Positions 25,746-37,586 of a stretch of 64,000 nucleotides of DNA are shown here, in pieces. The stretch comes from Rallus limicola. Lineage: Eukaryota; Chordata; Aves; Gruiformes; Rallidae. The notes under the pieces are model-generated. The model did no database searches and was not told where the DNA came from. It saw only the letters and a list, made by a program, of their open reading frames with translations. A program made the position numbers and the translations under genes. Position 1 is the first letter of the stretch. Each line of letters begins with the position of its first letter. Location: positions 40,202,761 through 40,266,760 of the forward strand of contig JAKCOZ010000003.1 in assembly GCA_022605955.1 (NCBI GenBank), in the 5' to 3' direction.

Positions 25746-27786
25746 ACCTGAATCAAAGTGATACCTAGTGGTACGAACATAATGTGGTCCATATGCATGA
25801 ATACTGAAATAATCTTCAAGCAGTGCAAATGCAGTCTGTATCCAGCAGAGGAGGACCACAGTGTGTACTGGGATTTAGAGGTGTAGAGGAACCTTCTAGC
25901 TGGTGGGAGTGCAGGGTCAAGCCAAAACCACTGTCCTCTTTGGAATAAAAGTAATGTTAGTGATCTGCATCTTTTTCTATTAAAAATGCAAGAGGGCAGG
26001 GGGGGAAGAGTTTCTGAAAGAGACTGTAAAGTAAGGCAAACCAAAATATTATCTAACATGAAAAACATATACAAAGCACCTAATTTAAAATTTAACATAG
26101 CAGCTTCCCAACTTGTGTCCAGAACTAATCTATTCTTTGTCTCTTATGGAGGCACAAAGGGGTTTTACAGTTTTTGTCACTGTGAGCTGTGAAACTGGCC
26201 TCAATAAGCTCTGTCAACTACTCCTTCCCCCACACAGAGTTATATCCTCTAACAAGTGACCCTCTGCAATCATGTTGAGCCAAAAAAAGTTTGGAAAACT
26301 CACTGGGCTGAATTCATTAACAACCTTGTCCTCCAACAGAGGAAGTAAGTGCATATTGCAAAGATGAACACTGTCTCTTTACACTGCTCTCTTCAGCTCC
26401 AGTGAGCAGAACAGGACTTAGCCTGTTAATTTTTTTTCAGATCAGTCAGTTTTTTCATGTGTAATGTTACCTTCCTGTACCAGTAGTGAATTGCTTTAAC
26501 AGGAATGAAAGCCAGAGCTGCTGATACCAGCTCTCCTGGTGAATGAATAAGGGGCCTTCAGAGCAAGTGCTTGGTGATGGGAGATCAGGAAATATGGAAG
26601 ACTGGATGCTATGGTCATGACAGCAAGGGTTTATTATTGAGCTGGGCAGCTACTGCTATAATTGTATGAAAACATAAAGCTAAAATTCCCAAAGGGATAG
26701 CAGTATTGAGATGTATCTCTCTGCTCTTATCTCCTCTCAAGCCCTAAACAACTAGGCACATCCTGGAAGACTGAAGTGGCTGATGCCATCTAAGCTGTCA
26801 TCAGGCACCAGACTGTAATAGCCGTTCAGTCTAATTATTTGTAGTTCTCTGCACATGCATGAAGGAGGTTGTACTGTCTTCCTGCCATTATAAATTTAAA
26901 ATCAGTGTTCCCCACAAAAGCATTGCAAACCAAATGCAGTGGTTTATTTCTGGTAAACAATGTTGCCATTATCCCAGCAGAGGGAAATCTGCAGGCATTG
27001 TCAAAGCAAATTTTGTTTTACAGAAGTAAAGCCAGCTAGTTGTCATAAATAAACTGGCATTAGTTATTTAAGGTCCTTCTTTTAATTATGTGACTGCAGA
27101 CAATGATTAGCTGATGTTATGTCTTAGTATGCATTAGCAGATGTTTGTTTTTAAGCTGTACTCCCCAAGAATAAGATCTGCAGCACATTAGTGGTGTCAC
27201 TTGTTTGTCTGTAAAAATTGTTAGTTTTGTAAGTTATTTAAACTTCTAAGTTCTGGGTAGAAGCAAGATACATTATTTGGGATTTTCTTCTTTAGATATT
27301 TTATATGTGCCAAAGGTACTTAACAGATCTTCACCCAAAAAAAAAGCCCCAACCAAGGAAGGTAAGCTTTAATGTATTAAAAACATCGGGCTTTACTGAA
27401 AGGGATACATGCTCCTTAATGAAAAGCCTCCTGGTGCTTAACAGAAAGTTGTCTTTCACAGTAAGGAGTGGAAAAGTGTCATAAAAATGACGTAGCTTAG
27501 ACATAGCTATAAGGTAGCTATATGGCAGCTATATGGGGAAAAAACCTATACATGGTAATGTAAAAGTTTTGGGTTTTTTTTTTTACAATTGCTCATCTCA
27601 TGCAGAAGCAAGAGACAGCAATGTAATGATGCCTCCATAAGGGGATTGTGCTGACCTACCTAGGGCAGTGACAGGGTCTTCAGATGCTTGAGCAACGTTT
27701 AAGTGACAGAAGTCTGTAATGTAAAACTAATCATGTCAAAACCAGAGATTCCTGATTAGTCATGAGAGTGTAAAAGAATAATTGCA

Positions 27787-27805
27787 TGATGATGATGATG
27801 ATGAT
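27787..27805 (+). repeat. (GAT)n microsatellite
   Basis: Six GAT units in a row. Confidence 0.85.
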
Positions 27806-30800
27806 TAGTTTTGTATTTATAAGAACTTGAACAGCAATCACCACTACTGAGTAGCTTAAAATTAAATTGCTCTCATGCTCTGAAGGAATGAAAAAATCTG
27901 GTAAAAGCTACCCAGTACCAAGCTGAAATCATTCTAAAGTGATAGGAAGTAAAACATTTGCCGAAGCAACCACAGACTCCTACCCAATTTACTGAGCAAG
28001 TCTCCTTGGCTTTCTGCACACATCCTTGCCACAAAATTGCACTCCGTAATTTGGAATTTTGTTTTAACACAGCTATTTCTGAAAAGGAAAAATAAATATG
28101 TGAGAAATTGAACTAGATGCACACTGCTACTTAAAATCCAAGAGTGCTGACTCACCATCACCAGGAACTTCAGATCCAGAGGTTGCTTTCTCGTCCTCTC
28201 TCCAGCCTTTGGCAGAGGCTATCGTCCCCAGCACTGCAAAAGAATCTAACAGGACCTTATTATTATGAACTTTCAGTTCATAATATGAGCTAAGGTCATC
28301 AGCAATTTATAGATGTTAGGCTGGAAGCAACAGTAGGACTGTAAAGAACATGCCATCCTCACTATACTAGCTGTGGGTCCATGAACATCTGATCACAGAG
28401 AAAAGCTGCTGCTTTTAATTTGCTTACTTAATAGTTATTTTTAACCTCAGGCAGTTCCTTGATTTAGTTAACTTGTGGCTTTAGAAGTAGTCTCATAGAC
28501 TTCACACCTGCCAAAACTGGGGGAGGATGTGACTGGGTGAAACCAGACAGAGGACCAGAGGCAGGAGCTGCTTGTATCGGTTGTGCCAAGAAATGTCTGC
28601 ATCACCATGGACCGCAGCAGGGCAGGGGACAGTGTTTGTGTTGGGGAACAGGAGGTACTTCTGTGACTGCAGCTGAGCCTAATGCTGCTTGCACAGTTAA
28701 ACACCGTCTGTCTAATCAGTGTTGTAAATTCCGTGATTTGTCTCAAGGATGAACTAACTCAGCAGTCCACAGCAATTTGTCTCTAGTCAGCTGTTCTCCA
28801 GAATACCCTGTTAATCTTCCAAGTCCTATTCACAAGTGCCTTCTTAGATGTTAAACTGCTGCCATTTATATTAGGCTCAGGAGCTAAGTGTTTCTGAACA
28901 CTGTCTTTAGGATTTCTATTACAGTCCCTGTCATCAGTACATAAATGCAGTGAGATAGAAATACAGATTAAAAAAGATCACTGAAACAGATCGCATCACC
29001 GTATGCTTAATTTTAAAGAATAAACAACTCCGTTTTCAAAAGTGTCTGAATTTCTATCCTGTAATGCTAAGGGGAATTTTAATCTTCTTAAGCAGTTTGA
29101 CTTTATTCCTGAGCCCTTGAGCCATGGTTAATACAGCAAAATTTTGTTAGAGTCCTCTGCCAACCCAGATCCCTATAACCTGGGCCTCTGGGAAGTTTTG
29201 TCAGTCATGTAAACACTGAGGTACTCTTACATAGAGATGCCCATGTCCTGCTATCTGGCCTCCACTGCAAGGGTGTACTACATGGTGCTCATATCTAATG
29301 AAGGATGACCACAAAAAACTCCCAGCTTTGCATATATGCCAAGTAGATGTATTACATTTTTAATGGCAGCCCTTTTTAATTGCTGCTCTACACTGTATAT
29401 TGTCAAAGATGCCAAGTTCTGTGCAACTACTCATGAGAAAACATCCTATTTCTGCACTACCTGGGAAGATCTAACTGTTACATTACCCAAAACTGGGTTA
29501 CAGGTGAATCAGGTGACAAGAAGGTTTTTGCACCTGCAAAGAAAACCAGTGCCAGGCTAAGAAAGTATAGTGTTAATTCCTTTTGCCAGTGTCTGAGTCT
29601 TTTGGGTAGAACAGCGCTTACTCCATACTTGTTGGCAGAAAACAAGCTATCTTGCTGCGTAGTAATACCACAAAAAATATCCAGAATGTGTGCTTTTAAG
29701 ATATAGAAGCTAGATAACAAGCCTCCCTAATGCACGGAGCTTTGATTTGTCTGTAGAAGGCACGACTGCACCAACACTTACATGTGGTTCCACAAGATAG
29801 GTAATTCTTTGCTGTCCCGGCCAAAGCCTTTATCTGATAAGCAATTCAATTTTATCTGCTAGTGCCAGGTCAGGTTAATTGGAAATTTGTGACTGGTTTG
29901 ACAATCCAGGAAAACTGGACTGATGTCTCACAGGTTTGTATTTGTAAGTCAGAAGTATGTTGAGGTCAGAAGTGAAAGAGCTCAGAGAAGCATCCTCAAA
30001 TTGTTTCAATTCCTGTGTCAGCAGAGTGCTGTTTCTGTTTAGTATTTTGAGATTTACTGCCAACAGTAAACTTCTAAGTGAAGACCCCTGGGGCAGAGTT
30101 AACAATATTTTCCAAGCAGAGTTAACAGTATTTTTTGTAGCTTTTATCACTCTTCTGCCTGAAGTGAGCAAACTGCAATTCTGAGAGCTTTGCTTCCCCA
30201 GAATGATCTAGGACAGGGCGGTGGAGTTACAGAGATGCTCAGAAGTCATGAAGAGAGTGATAGATTATCATATGAAAGAATCAAAATGGAAGGTGTTTTT
30301 TTGGGGAGACATCTTGCTCTGTTGCTTTCCCCCTGCTGCTGATATTGCTGTCCCATGCAAACTAACAGGTTCCTTCTGCAGTCATTTGCTGATCCCTTAA
30401 CTGTCACAACATGTAATTAATTTTTTCTGGAACATCTTCTCCAGCTGTTCCTTGGCAAGAGCCTTCCTCTGGTGCTGCTGGTGGTTCATTCTTTAGTGGC
30501 ATGGATGAAAAGTGTATGCTCTTGGAGAGGAATATGCAGCAGTGGTCCAGGCAGTTGTCTGGTGTTAGCTTTAGGCACAAAAAAGACAATCAGTCCAAAC
30601 AGTGCTCTTGTACAGAACACAGTACTGCTTCCAAATTTTTGTTTCTCATCCATCAAAGAAAATTATTTTAATTGCTTTTACAAGCTTCTAGGTTGTTCTT
30701 TAAAAAAAAAACTTTAAAATGTACTTTAAGCCTTTGTCTTTAATTTCCTCATTCACTATGGATTATTAACTTTAGTTATCTTTAACACCATGAGGCAGGT

Positions 30801-31920
30801 AACATAAATTGCTTGAGGACGAAACACATTCATGTTGAGATGCAAAGTTCTCTTTGCTATTAGCTTCCTGCCTCATGCTAGACCAAATTCTTTAATCAAG
30901 AACTGCAAAGACGGAAAAAACTCCTGTCATGCACATTAACTGATGCTTTAAATCAGATGCTTTTAAAACCTGCACTCTTGTTTTAAAGCCTTGCCCAATA
31001 TTCTGTCTCTAGCACTTTTGTGCTTCAGAGCAGTAACCACATGGGAAAATGTTTCCAGTGTGTGCTCCATGCAGTGACACGCCTTATTTTTCAATAATTG
31101 AACAGGGAAGATGTAATTCTTGCTACCTACTGAGCTTCCTCTGTAGCTTTTGGCTGTTTTGGAGTAAACTGGTTTCTCATCCCCTTCTTAATGTTTTATT
31201 AAATCAGCAGTTTCTGCTAATTCATAGATGTTGCATCATATTTTGTTAGCAAAAGGGGAAACAGCTTTAGTTCTGTGGAATGGGATTTTTCTTTGGTTAA
31301 GTTCCATATAGAGTAAAAAATGATCTGCCACCTTCACTGGCAGAAACCTTGGTTCAGGGATATTAAAAAAAATACTGTCCACAATAATCTTTCAATTCTT
31401 GAAAGACAGCATATGCTGGGTGACAAGAGTGAACTACTGTTGGGGTTAAACATATTTAGCATTCCCATTTATAACTTTCATGCTGAAAATAATGCTCAAT
31501 TCTTAACAGTGCTGTTGGGAATTCACAATCAAAAAAGACATTTTCTGGGGGAGAACATCACTGTTTCTTCACCTGTTGTGCATTATCTTGACCCAGAATG
31601 TTGATATCTTTATCCATCAAGATAATTAACTCCATGATTGCTTGAGTTCTCTGACACATATCTTTTTATTATTCTGTTGCAACATAAAAAAAACCAAACG
31701 GGGACCCAGACAGCTGATTCCTTGGGGATACTGTCTTCACTGAACGCCACAGGGTCATTTCCTGCCTGTAACATAGCAAATCTAGTAACTTAAGACTCAG
31801 AGCAGCTTTCTTTGTCTGAGTAAAATGCAAATTTTCAATAGTTTCTGAATTATATCTAATAAAATTAGAGAAAGGGTGGATTGTTTTTGTTTTTTTTAAA
31901 GCTATTTTTTTCTGAAACAA

Positions 31921-32018
31921 AACTAACTGGCATATTTAATATGATACACTGATTGACATCATACAAAGAAAACTAACTGGCATATTTAATATGATACACT
32001 GATTGACATCATACAAAG
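31921..32018. repeat. Perfect 50-bp tandem duplication
   Basis: The unit starting 'aactaactggcatatttaat' and ending 'gattgacatcatacaaag' occurs twice head to tail (31921-31970 and 31971-32018) with no mismatch across the shared 48 bases. Lack of divergence points to a recent event, or to a length-variable locus. Confidence 0.95.
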
Positions 32019-33049
32019 CTTTGGAATAAACTCTGATGGCCCTTATGACCTCTTCTCCCCTACTAGTTGATAAAAACTTCCCTGACAAATTTAAAATGTG
32101 TACATTTCTGTGTGCATTTGCGTATAGTCAGGCACATATATTTGAATCTATTCCATATACTTTCATCGGCCATTGCTTTCAAGGATGGAAACCATCTCTT
32201 TGCATACATGGGACAGATTAAATTGATTATCTGTCGTCACATTTTTTTTTCTGAGATATTCATCATTAGATGGGCAGGCCAGTGACAAACTTGTCAGTCA
32301 ACAGGACAGCTGACTTAAAAAGCATAATAAATAAAACATTTATAAAATTAATGCTTTCTGCTTTCCTCTATGTATTTGACACTATTTGGGTAAAATCTAC
32401 ACATGACTTTGTTAAGCCTTTCTTCAGCCTTAAGATGTGACTCATGCAATGTCATAGTTACTCTCATCTAGCCTCCTTACAGCTGAAACTCCTCGCTGAT
32501 ACCATTTCCATCTTAATGACTGTACCTCAGCTAGGGAAAATAACACCGCTTTTTCTTTTAGCAAAGGGGAGGGTTGGAAGGACAGAATTCCTTTTCGTGC
32601 CTCTGATCAAGAAGATGGTGACACATTGGAAATTTTGATAGGCAAGAGGAAGATAAAGTAGACTTGGTTTGTTTCATAGAGTATACTAAGTTGGAAGGGA
32701 CCCATAAAGATCATGAAGTCCAATTCCTGGTTCCATACAGGGCCAGACAAGTCAGAGCATGGGACTGAGTACACTGTCCCAACACTTTTTGAACCCAGTC
32801 AAGCTCAGTGCTATAATCACTTCTTTGGGGAGCCTGTTCCAGGGCCCGAGCACCCTGTCAGTAAAGAACCTCTGCCTCATATCCAACCTAAACTACCTGT
32901 CGCAACTTCATACCGTTCCCTTGGGTTCCATCAGTGGTCACCAAAGAGAGGAGATTGGTGCCTGCTCCTTCACTCCCCCTCACCAGGAAGCCATAGACCA
33001 TGATGAGGTCTCAGAAGCCATCTCTGCAATGCCCCCTCCTCCACCAGAA

Positions 33050-34070
33050 CCCAGCCACACAAAGCTACAACACTGGGCTAGCATCTTTGCACCCTTTGGG
33101 ACAGGTGAATCCCATCTGCTACCAGCAAACCAGGTGCCAAAAAAAACATTTCATAATCAAAAACCCCAAAATTCTACTGATGGCACCAACCTCTTAGCCA
33201 CAAGTAGGTCAGGTGTGTTTCCTGCTCCTCTCAGGTTTTATTCCCTGCTTCTAAAGTGATGGAAGAAAACCTCACCTGTGCTCCCACACCCGTAACTAAT
33301 CGTCCCAATGCCCTGAAGTCCCTTTTGATAGTCCTCAGGCTTCTCTGCACCACTTCATCCCTGCCAGCCTGGAGTACCAAAAGCAGGTAGTAGTCAAAGG
33401 GCCATACCAGTTTAGGAAGCTGCCCCAGGGAGGCAGCAGACTTCCATATGGGCAAGGTCTGGCCCTCTGTTCCCCTCAGAAGGTACTCGCCTATGACAGT
33501 TACCTTTCTTTTGGTTTTGATTTTTTGCAGGAGCAGTCTTGAGGTGAGGCGGTCACCCTGGACTCCCTGGATGTGCCATCATCCACATCCTCATTTTTCT
33601 GCCTCTCAAGTTCCAGAGCAGAAAAACCTATTGTGCAAGGGCACTAGGAAGGGCAAAGATGCCTGCATCTGAGTAGGGACCTGTCTTCATTCCTCCCTGC
33701 TCCTTTGGTTCCCTCTTTCTGCCTGATGGTGATAGGGTAGGGGAACCTCTGCCAATTTTGGAGTAACTTGTGGAGCAACCCCCAGGTGCCTCTCTTGTGA
33801 GGATGACAGGGAGCAGCTCCACCAGTCTCTCTCCCTCTTACACTCCTTGATGCTCCTCAGTCCTTCTACCTCCTCCCTAAGCTCCACCACCATGCTAAGC
33901 AAATCATCCACCTGCTCACACCATGCACAGTCGGTATCACCGCTACCCTCTGGCAACAGCAACAGGCTCAGACACTGCGCACAGCCAGAGACTTGGGCCG
34001 CAGTGTGATTCTGGGGGCACTCAGTTTGTGTGTAGAGCTTTTTGCCGCTGCTGGTCCCCCCGAGCCGGTG
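33050..34070 (-). pseudogene. CR1 ORF1 remnant (coiled coil plus SGNH esterase)
   Basis: Decayed first open frame of a CR1 LINE; in intact elements it encodes an RNA-binding/esterase protein needed for retrotransposition. From the 5' side on the minus strand I read a Cys-containing 'VSGCAQCLSLL' (near 33970), then the coiled-coil segment 'CEQVDDLLSMVVELREEVEG', then 'LRSIKECKRERDWWS'. Further on is the esterase start 'VTVIGEYLLRGTE' (about 33466-33505), a middle piece 'DYYLLLVLQAG' and 'RTIKRDFRALGRLVTGVGAQ', and the C-terminal 'APGLLVADGIHLSQR' with the catalytic Asp and His codons at 33114-33116 and 33105-33107. The Gly-Asp-Ser nucleophile motif of the family reads Gly-Glu-Tyr (Tyr codon 33483-33485), so the catalytic Ser is gone. 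The expected start ATG reads ACG, and frameshifts break the frame. This is a dead copy. Confidence 0.8.
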
Positions 34071-34092
34071 ATGGCCGTTAGGTGAGCAGGCA

Positions 34093-34157
34093 GTTAGGTT
34101 AGGTTAGGTTAGGTTAGGTTAGGTTAGGTTAGGTTAGGTTAGGTTAGGTTAGGTTAG
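34093..34157 (+). repeat. (TTAGG)n pentanucleotide array, 13 pure units
   Basis: Sixty-five bases of perfect GTTAG/TTAGG repeat, preceded by one further 'gttagg' a few bases upstream at about 34078, which may have seeded it. The unit is five bases long, so this is not the vertebrate telomere hexamer TTAGGG. It sits between the ORF1 remnant of a CR1 and a CpG-rich block. Confidence 0.97.
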
Positions 34158-34490
34158 CTGCTCGCGAGCTGCCACGCCTCGCCACGCCCTCCTGACGGGC
34201 CATGCCGCGTTCGCGCGACCGGTTCGTTCCGGCCTCCCGCGGGCTTCGCTCTCGTCTCTGCCCCCGCCGAGTCAGAGCGGCCTGGCCTTAGGAGCTCCCT
34301 CCCGCCTGCTCAGTCGGGGGGAAGGGGATGGAGGGGGGGCTTGGAAACTTGCTCCCTGAGGCTTTGGGGCTCTTTGCCCGCTGTTCTCGCCCCTTTTTTA
34401 GCAGCTCAAGGAAGGACTGCCATGGCAATGCGCCACTCGGGAGCTCCGCCGCCCCTGAGCGGCTGTGTTTGCTACGAAGGTATCCTAACA
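34158..34490. promoter_or_regulatory. CpG-rich block, possible promoter or CR1 5' UTR
   Basis: This stretch is very rich in CpG, especially 34160-34290 (for example 'ccgcgttcgcgcgaccggtt'), in a window where CpG is scarce almost everywhere else. It directly follows the CR1 ORF1 remnant and TTAGG array. It could be the CR1 5' UTR/promoter (minus strand), an independent CpG island, or both. On the plus strand a good-context ATG at about 34408 opens a short frame that crosses a weak donor-like AAG/GTATCC at 34480. I do not regard that as proof of a gene. Confidence 0.5.
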
Positions 34491-37400
34491 ACTTTGGGTA
34501 GCGCCATCGGGAAGGAAAACAAGGACATTCTGTGTGGGGTGAATGCATGGAGCATCTTTTGTATTCCAGATCTACCTGGCACCAGCAGATACACTTCTGA
34601 AGAAGGCAGGCTATTTTCGTAGGAGAAAGGACCTAAGAGTGGAGGTTCTCTCATCCAAGTAGCTTTCTTCTGAGAAATGCATTTACATTGAAAACTTTAT
34701 GTTTGGGTTTTTTATGAGGAATGGCAGAGATCATTGTGGTTTTCCTTTGAAGAATTTTTAAAAATAGTATCAGATACCACTTATAATGTATTAAGTCCTC
34801 TGGCTTGTATTTATTTCATTAGTGTGAGTTAGTTTATGAAAAAAAAAAAAGATTGATAATTTAAAGCTTGGACTGGCACATCTCTCACCTAGAGAAAGAC
34901 TATGGGGATATAAAACTCATTTTTTCAGTTCTTGTTCAGTGTGGCAATCAGTTATATTCAGTGATAGAACAGAAACGAGGACAAAGCATGTAAATGTGAT
35001 GTATTTTAAGAGCTAATGAAAGGACATTAGAAACTATTTCTGCAGTAATACTTTTTGGTTTGGCCTGTTGCCTTCTTCACAGGAGATTCTGCCACAGCTG
35101 GAAGGTACTAAATGGGCGGGGGGGTGGAAGGGGAGGGATGCATTATAGGGGTTTTTTGTATTTTTGATCTGACACCTGAATGTAATATTTTATCTGTTGC
35201 TTTGTTGGTTCTGATTTCCAGTGAGAGTTTACAGTGACTAGTCCATCTGTGCAGAGTCCATGGACTGAATGGTGTCCTCGTCTCAGCTGGAGCCTTTATG
35301 CATAGTTTTAATGCTAAAAATAGCCCAGGATACTATGTGAGAGATTTTGTAGCTGTCCAAAAGACTTTGTTCTCCCTTGAGAGTAATTTTTAAGTATATG
35401 AATTATTTAACAGGCATGACATTGCAGATGTAGTCTGACGATTGCTGATAATACACTTCTCTGTCCCATGCATCATCCTTCCTTGAAGGAATGCATGCAC
35501 TATGCAAATTTCTAACCCAGGACTGCAGCCTACTCTTCTGGCAGTGTTTGAAATTTTAGTTTGCTTGAGCAGTTAAGACAGTTAAGCCTTCAGAAGTGTA
35601 TGAACCGCATGATTAGCTTGTGACATTAAGCACGTGTATTTTGGGCTTGCTTCTAAATGGAAAGGAAGAGTGAAAAAACACAGAAGAGGTTAGAATGACC
35701 TGACCTGGCTTGGAGTTTTTCTCAGATGAGCAGATAGAATCTCTGTTACTCTCTCAGTCTTTGCCCTGCTCTTCTTCCTTCACAATCCCTAAAACTGTCA
35801 ACAAGAAACAGCCTCCAAGTTTCACTTCAAAATAACTGTCCCTTCTCAATCTGCTTTCATTTTAGAGCCAATGTTTTAGTGTTCATGCTTGCATGTAGCA
35901 GTGGTTTTCTTAATTTAACAAGGCTGATAATGAGCTTTCTGGATATTTGTTAGCACAGGTATTGAAAAAGTAAGTAAAAACAAACAAGGAAAGAAAAAAG
36001 CGAAGTGAAATGATGCTTCTCGCATTCTTGTGAGGTGTGTATTTTTCTGATCCTCTGGCTCCAGTTTTGTCACTATTCAAGACTTTTCTATCAGTATACT
36101 CTTGCCACTCTTTCCAAAACAATTGCAAAAGGCCTGCAATGCTTTCAGAAGTATTTGTAATTGGGATCCACTGGTAGACAGTAGCACTGGCAGCTGCCCA
36201 CTTCAGAGTATATGTGGATCACACACATCACACTGCATTTACTGCCATGAGTCAAGGAAAAGAAGTGAATGGGTGCTCCAGCACATTGTCCAAAACTGCA
36301 GCAGTTGGTATGAAATGTTTGCTTCCTTGCTTGTCTTGTATATAGTCAGATTCCTTTTAGTCTGATACAGTGGGTGAACATTTCACGAAAGACAGAAAGC
36401 TCCAATGGAGGAATACCAAATACAGGCATGTATTTGAGACACCTGGCTACTGGCCAATTTCTCAGTGAACTGCTCAGTCCTGGCTCACACTGGCAGAACT
36501 ATTCATGAACAGTTAGTTCATCCATATACAAATAGCACAAAAGGAGATTGAGATGCCTGACTGTCCCTGATGGAGAGAGGAACAAAGAGATGTTAGAATA
36601 TTGCCCTTGGTTAGTGTCTTTTGTGAACATCCACTAATACATGGAATATATCTGTGAATGTTGGAAATTTTTGGTGTTGGTAGCATTCAGACCCTTTTTT
36701 TCTCGCAGCTGTCGTCAGGCTCCTCAAAACCCCTCATCCTGAGTTCACAGCTGCCCTGTCAGCTTGCTGCATTATGCCTCATTTATTTGTCCTTATGAGA
36801 TAACGCTGTTTCCTCATCCACAGTAGAACTTTTACTTTTGGGGATTCAAAACCACAAAAAGAAAAGAAAAGAATTGAATGTGTACTTAGCAGTTTGTTTC
36901 ACAGCAGGCACATTGCCATCACTAATGACTGTGGAAGAGGTCTGCAGTGTTTGAGAAAAATACCATATTCTGCACAAATGCTTGAAGTTCAAGTGCAAAA
37001 GTAGCATCTACAGTGCTGTTGCTTTGAGTCAGACTCATTGCTTTGCTGTGGAGTTGGGAGGTCCTAAATTTCATCTTCCTTGCATCTTCCCTCACATGTC
37101 TAACTACTTCTCAAGCACTGAAGAAAAACTCATAGGTTTAGTATGGATGATCAAGGCACCCATAAATTTCTACCCATGATATGCACCACTTCCTGACATC
37201 TCCCATATGGGACCCAAGAGAAACTTAACCAAATGAGGTAATGAGCTGTGGAAGTAAGGAAGGTCAGGACACGTTTCACCATAGATCAAAGTGTACCAGT
37301 AACTAAAATATTTCTCTTCCATACCTCTGCAGAGCAGTTTTTGCCAAGTGCTTCACTGCTATCATAACACACACCCCCCCACCCCACATTAAACAAACAA

Positions 37401-37558
37401 AAGAGCCATGGGACATCCCTTCTAGAGAATCAAATTATCAAACCCTAGAGGATATAGTTGCTGGTGGCTACAGTGTGAATCTGAGTTATCACACTTTAGG
37501 GGACAGCTTACCAGTAATTGTAGTTCCAGATGTGTGTCCATATGCTCATTCATTATTC

Positions 37559-37586
37559 CTCCCCCCACTTCCTCCCCCCTCCCCCC
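37559..37586 (-). repeat. C-rich tract (G-rich on the minus strand)
   Basis: Three runs of six C within 26 bases plus flanking C pairs. On the minus strand this gives three G6 runs. A second C-rich run lies about 190 bases to the left. Confidence 0.8.

Larger units (their letters stand above)
25753..32671. other. Intergenic, no gene recognised
   Basis: Mostly AT-rich DNA without recognised exons, RNA genes or transposons. It includes a GAT microsatellite at 27787-27805, a repeated GTTAAC-containing 19-mer at 30093-30134, and the 50-bp tandem duplication at 31921-32018. Confidence 0.45.
32672..34300 (-). mobile_element. CR1 LINE with 3' end, ORF1 and probable 5' region, ORF2 missing
   Basis: At the left, 32672-33040 is the 3' end of a CR1 subfamily: 'gttggaagggacccataaag', 'gatcatgaagtccaa', 'ggggagcctgttccagggcc', 'atatccaacctaaactacct'. 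The right-hand part (about 33050-34070) is the ORF1 remnant annotated separately. Further right lie the TTAGG array and a CpG-rich stretch that may be the element's own 5' UTR. About 2.5 kb of ORF2 expected between these parts is absent. Either one insertion lost its middle, or two CR1 pieces of the same orientation lie together. The right boundary is uncertain. Confidence 0.75.

Noticed and set aside
25568..26098. Minus-strand open frame of 176 codons
   Set aside because: Its start and end are unrelated sequence and one end is antisense to a CR1 tail. There is no domain, splice context or codon pattern supporting a gene.
28468..28752. Overlapping open frames on both strands in a moderately GC-rich patch
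   Set aside because: No similarity to a known protein and no splice sites. Frames on both strands point to composition rather than coding.
34093..34157. Interstitial vertebrate telomere repeat
   Set aside because: The unit is TTAGG, five bases, not TTAGGG; kept as a pentanucleotide array.
34341..34622. 93-codon plus-strand frame starting in the CpG-rich block
   Set aside because: The sequence is low-complexity at the start and matches nothing I know. The ATG context and weak donor are too little to call a gene.
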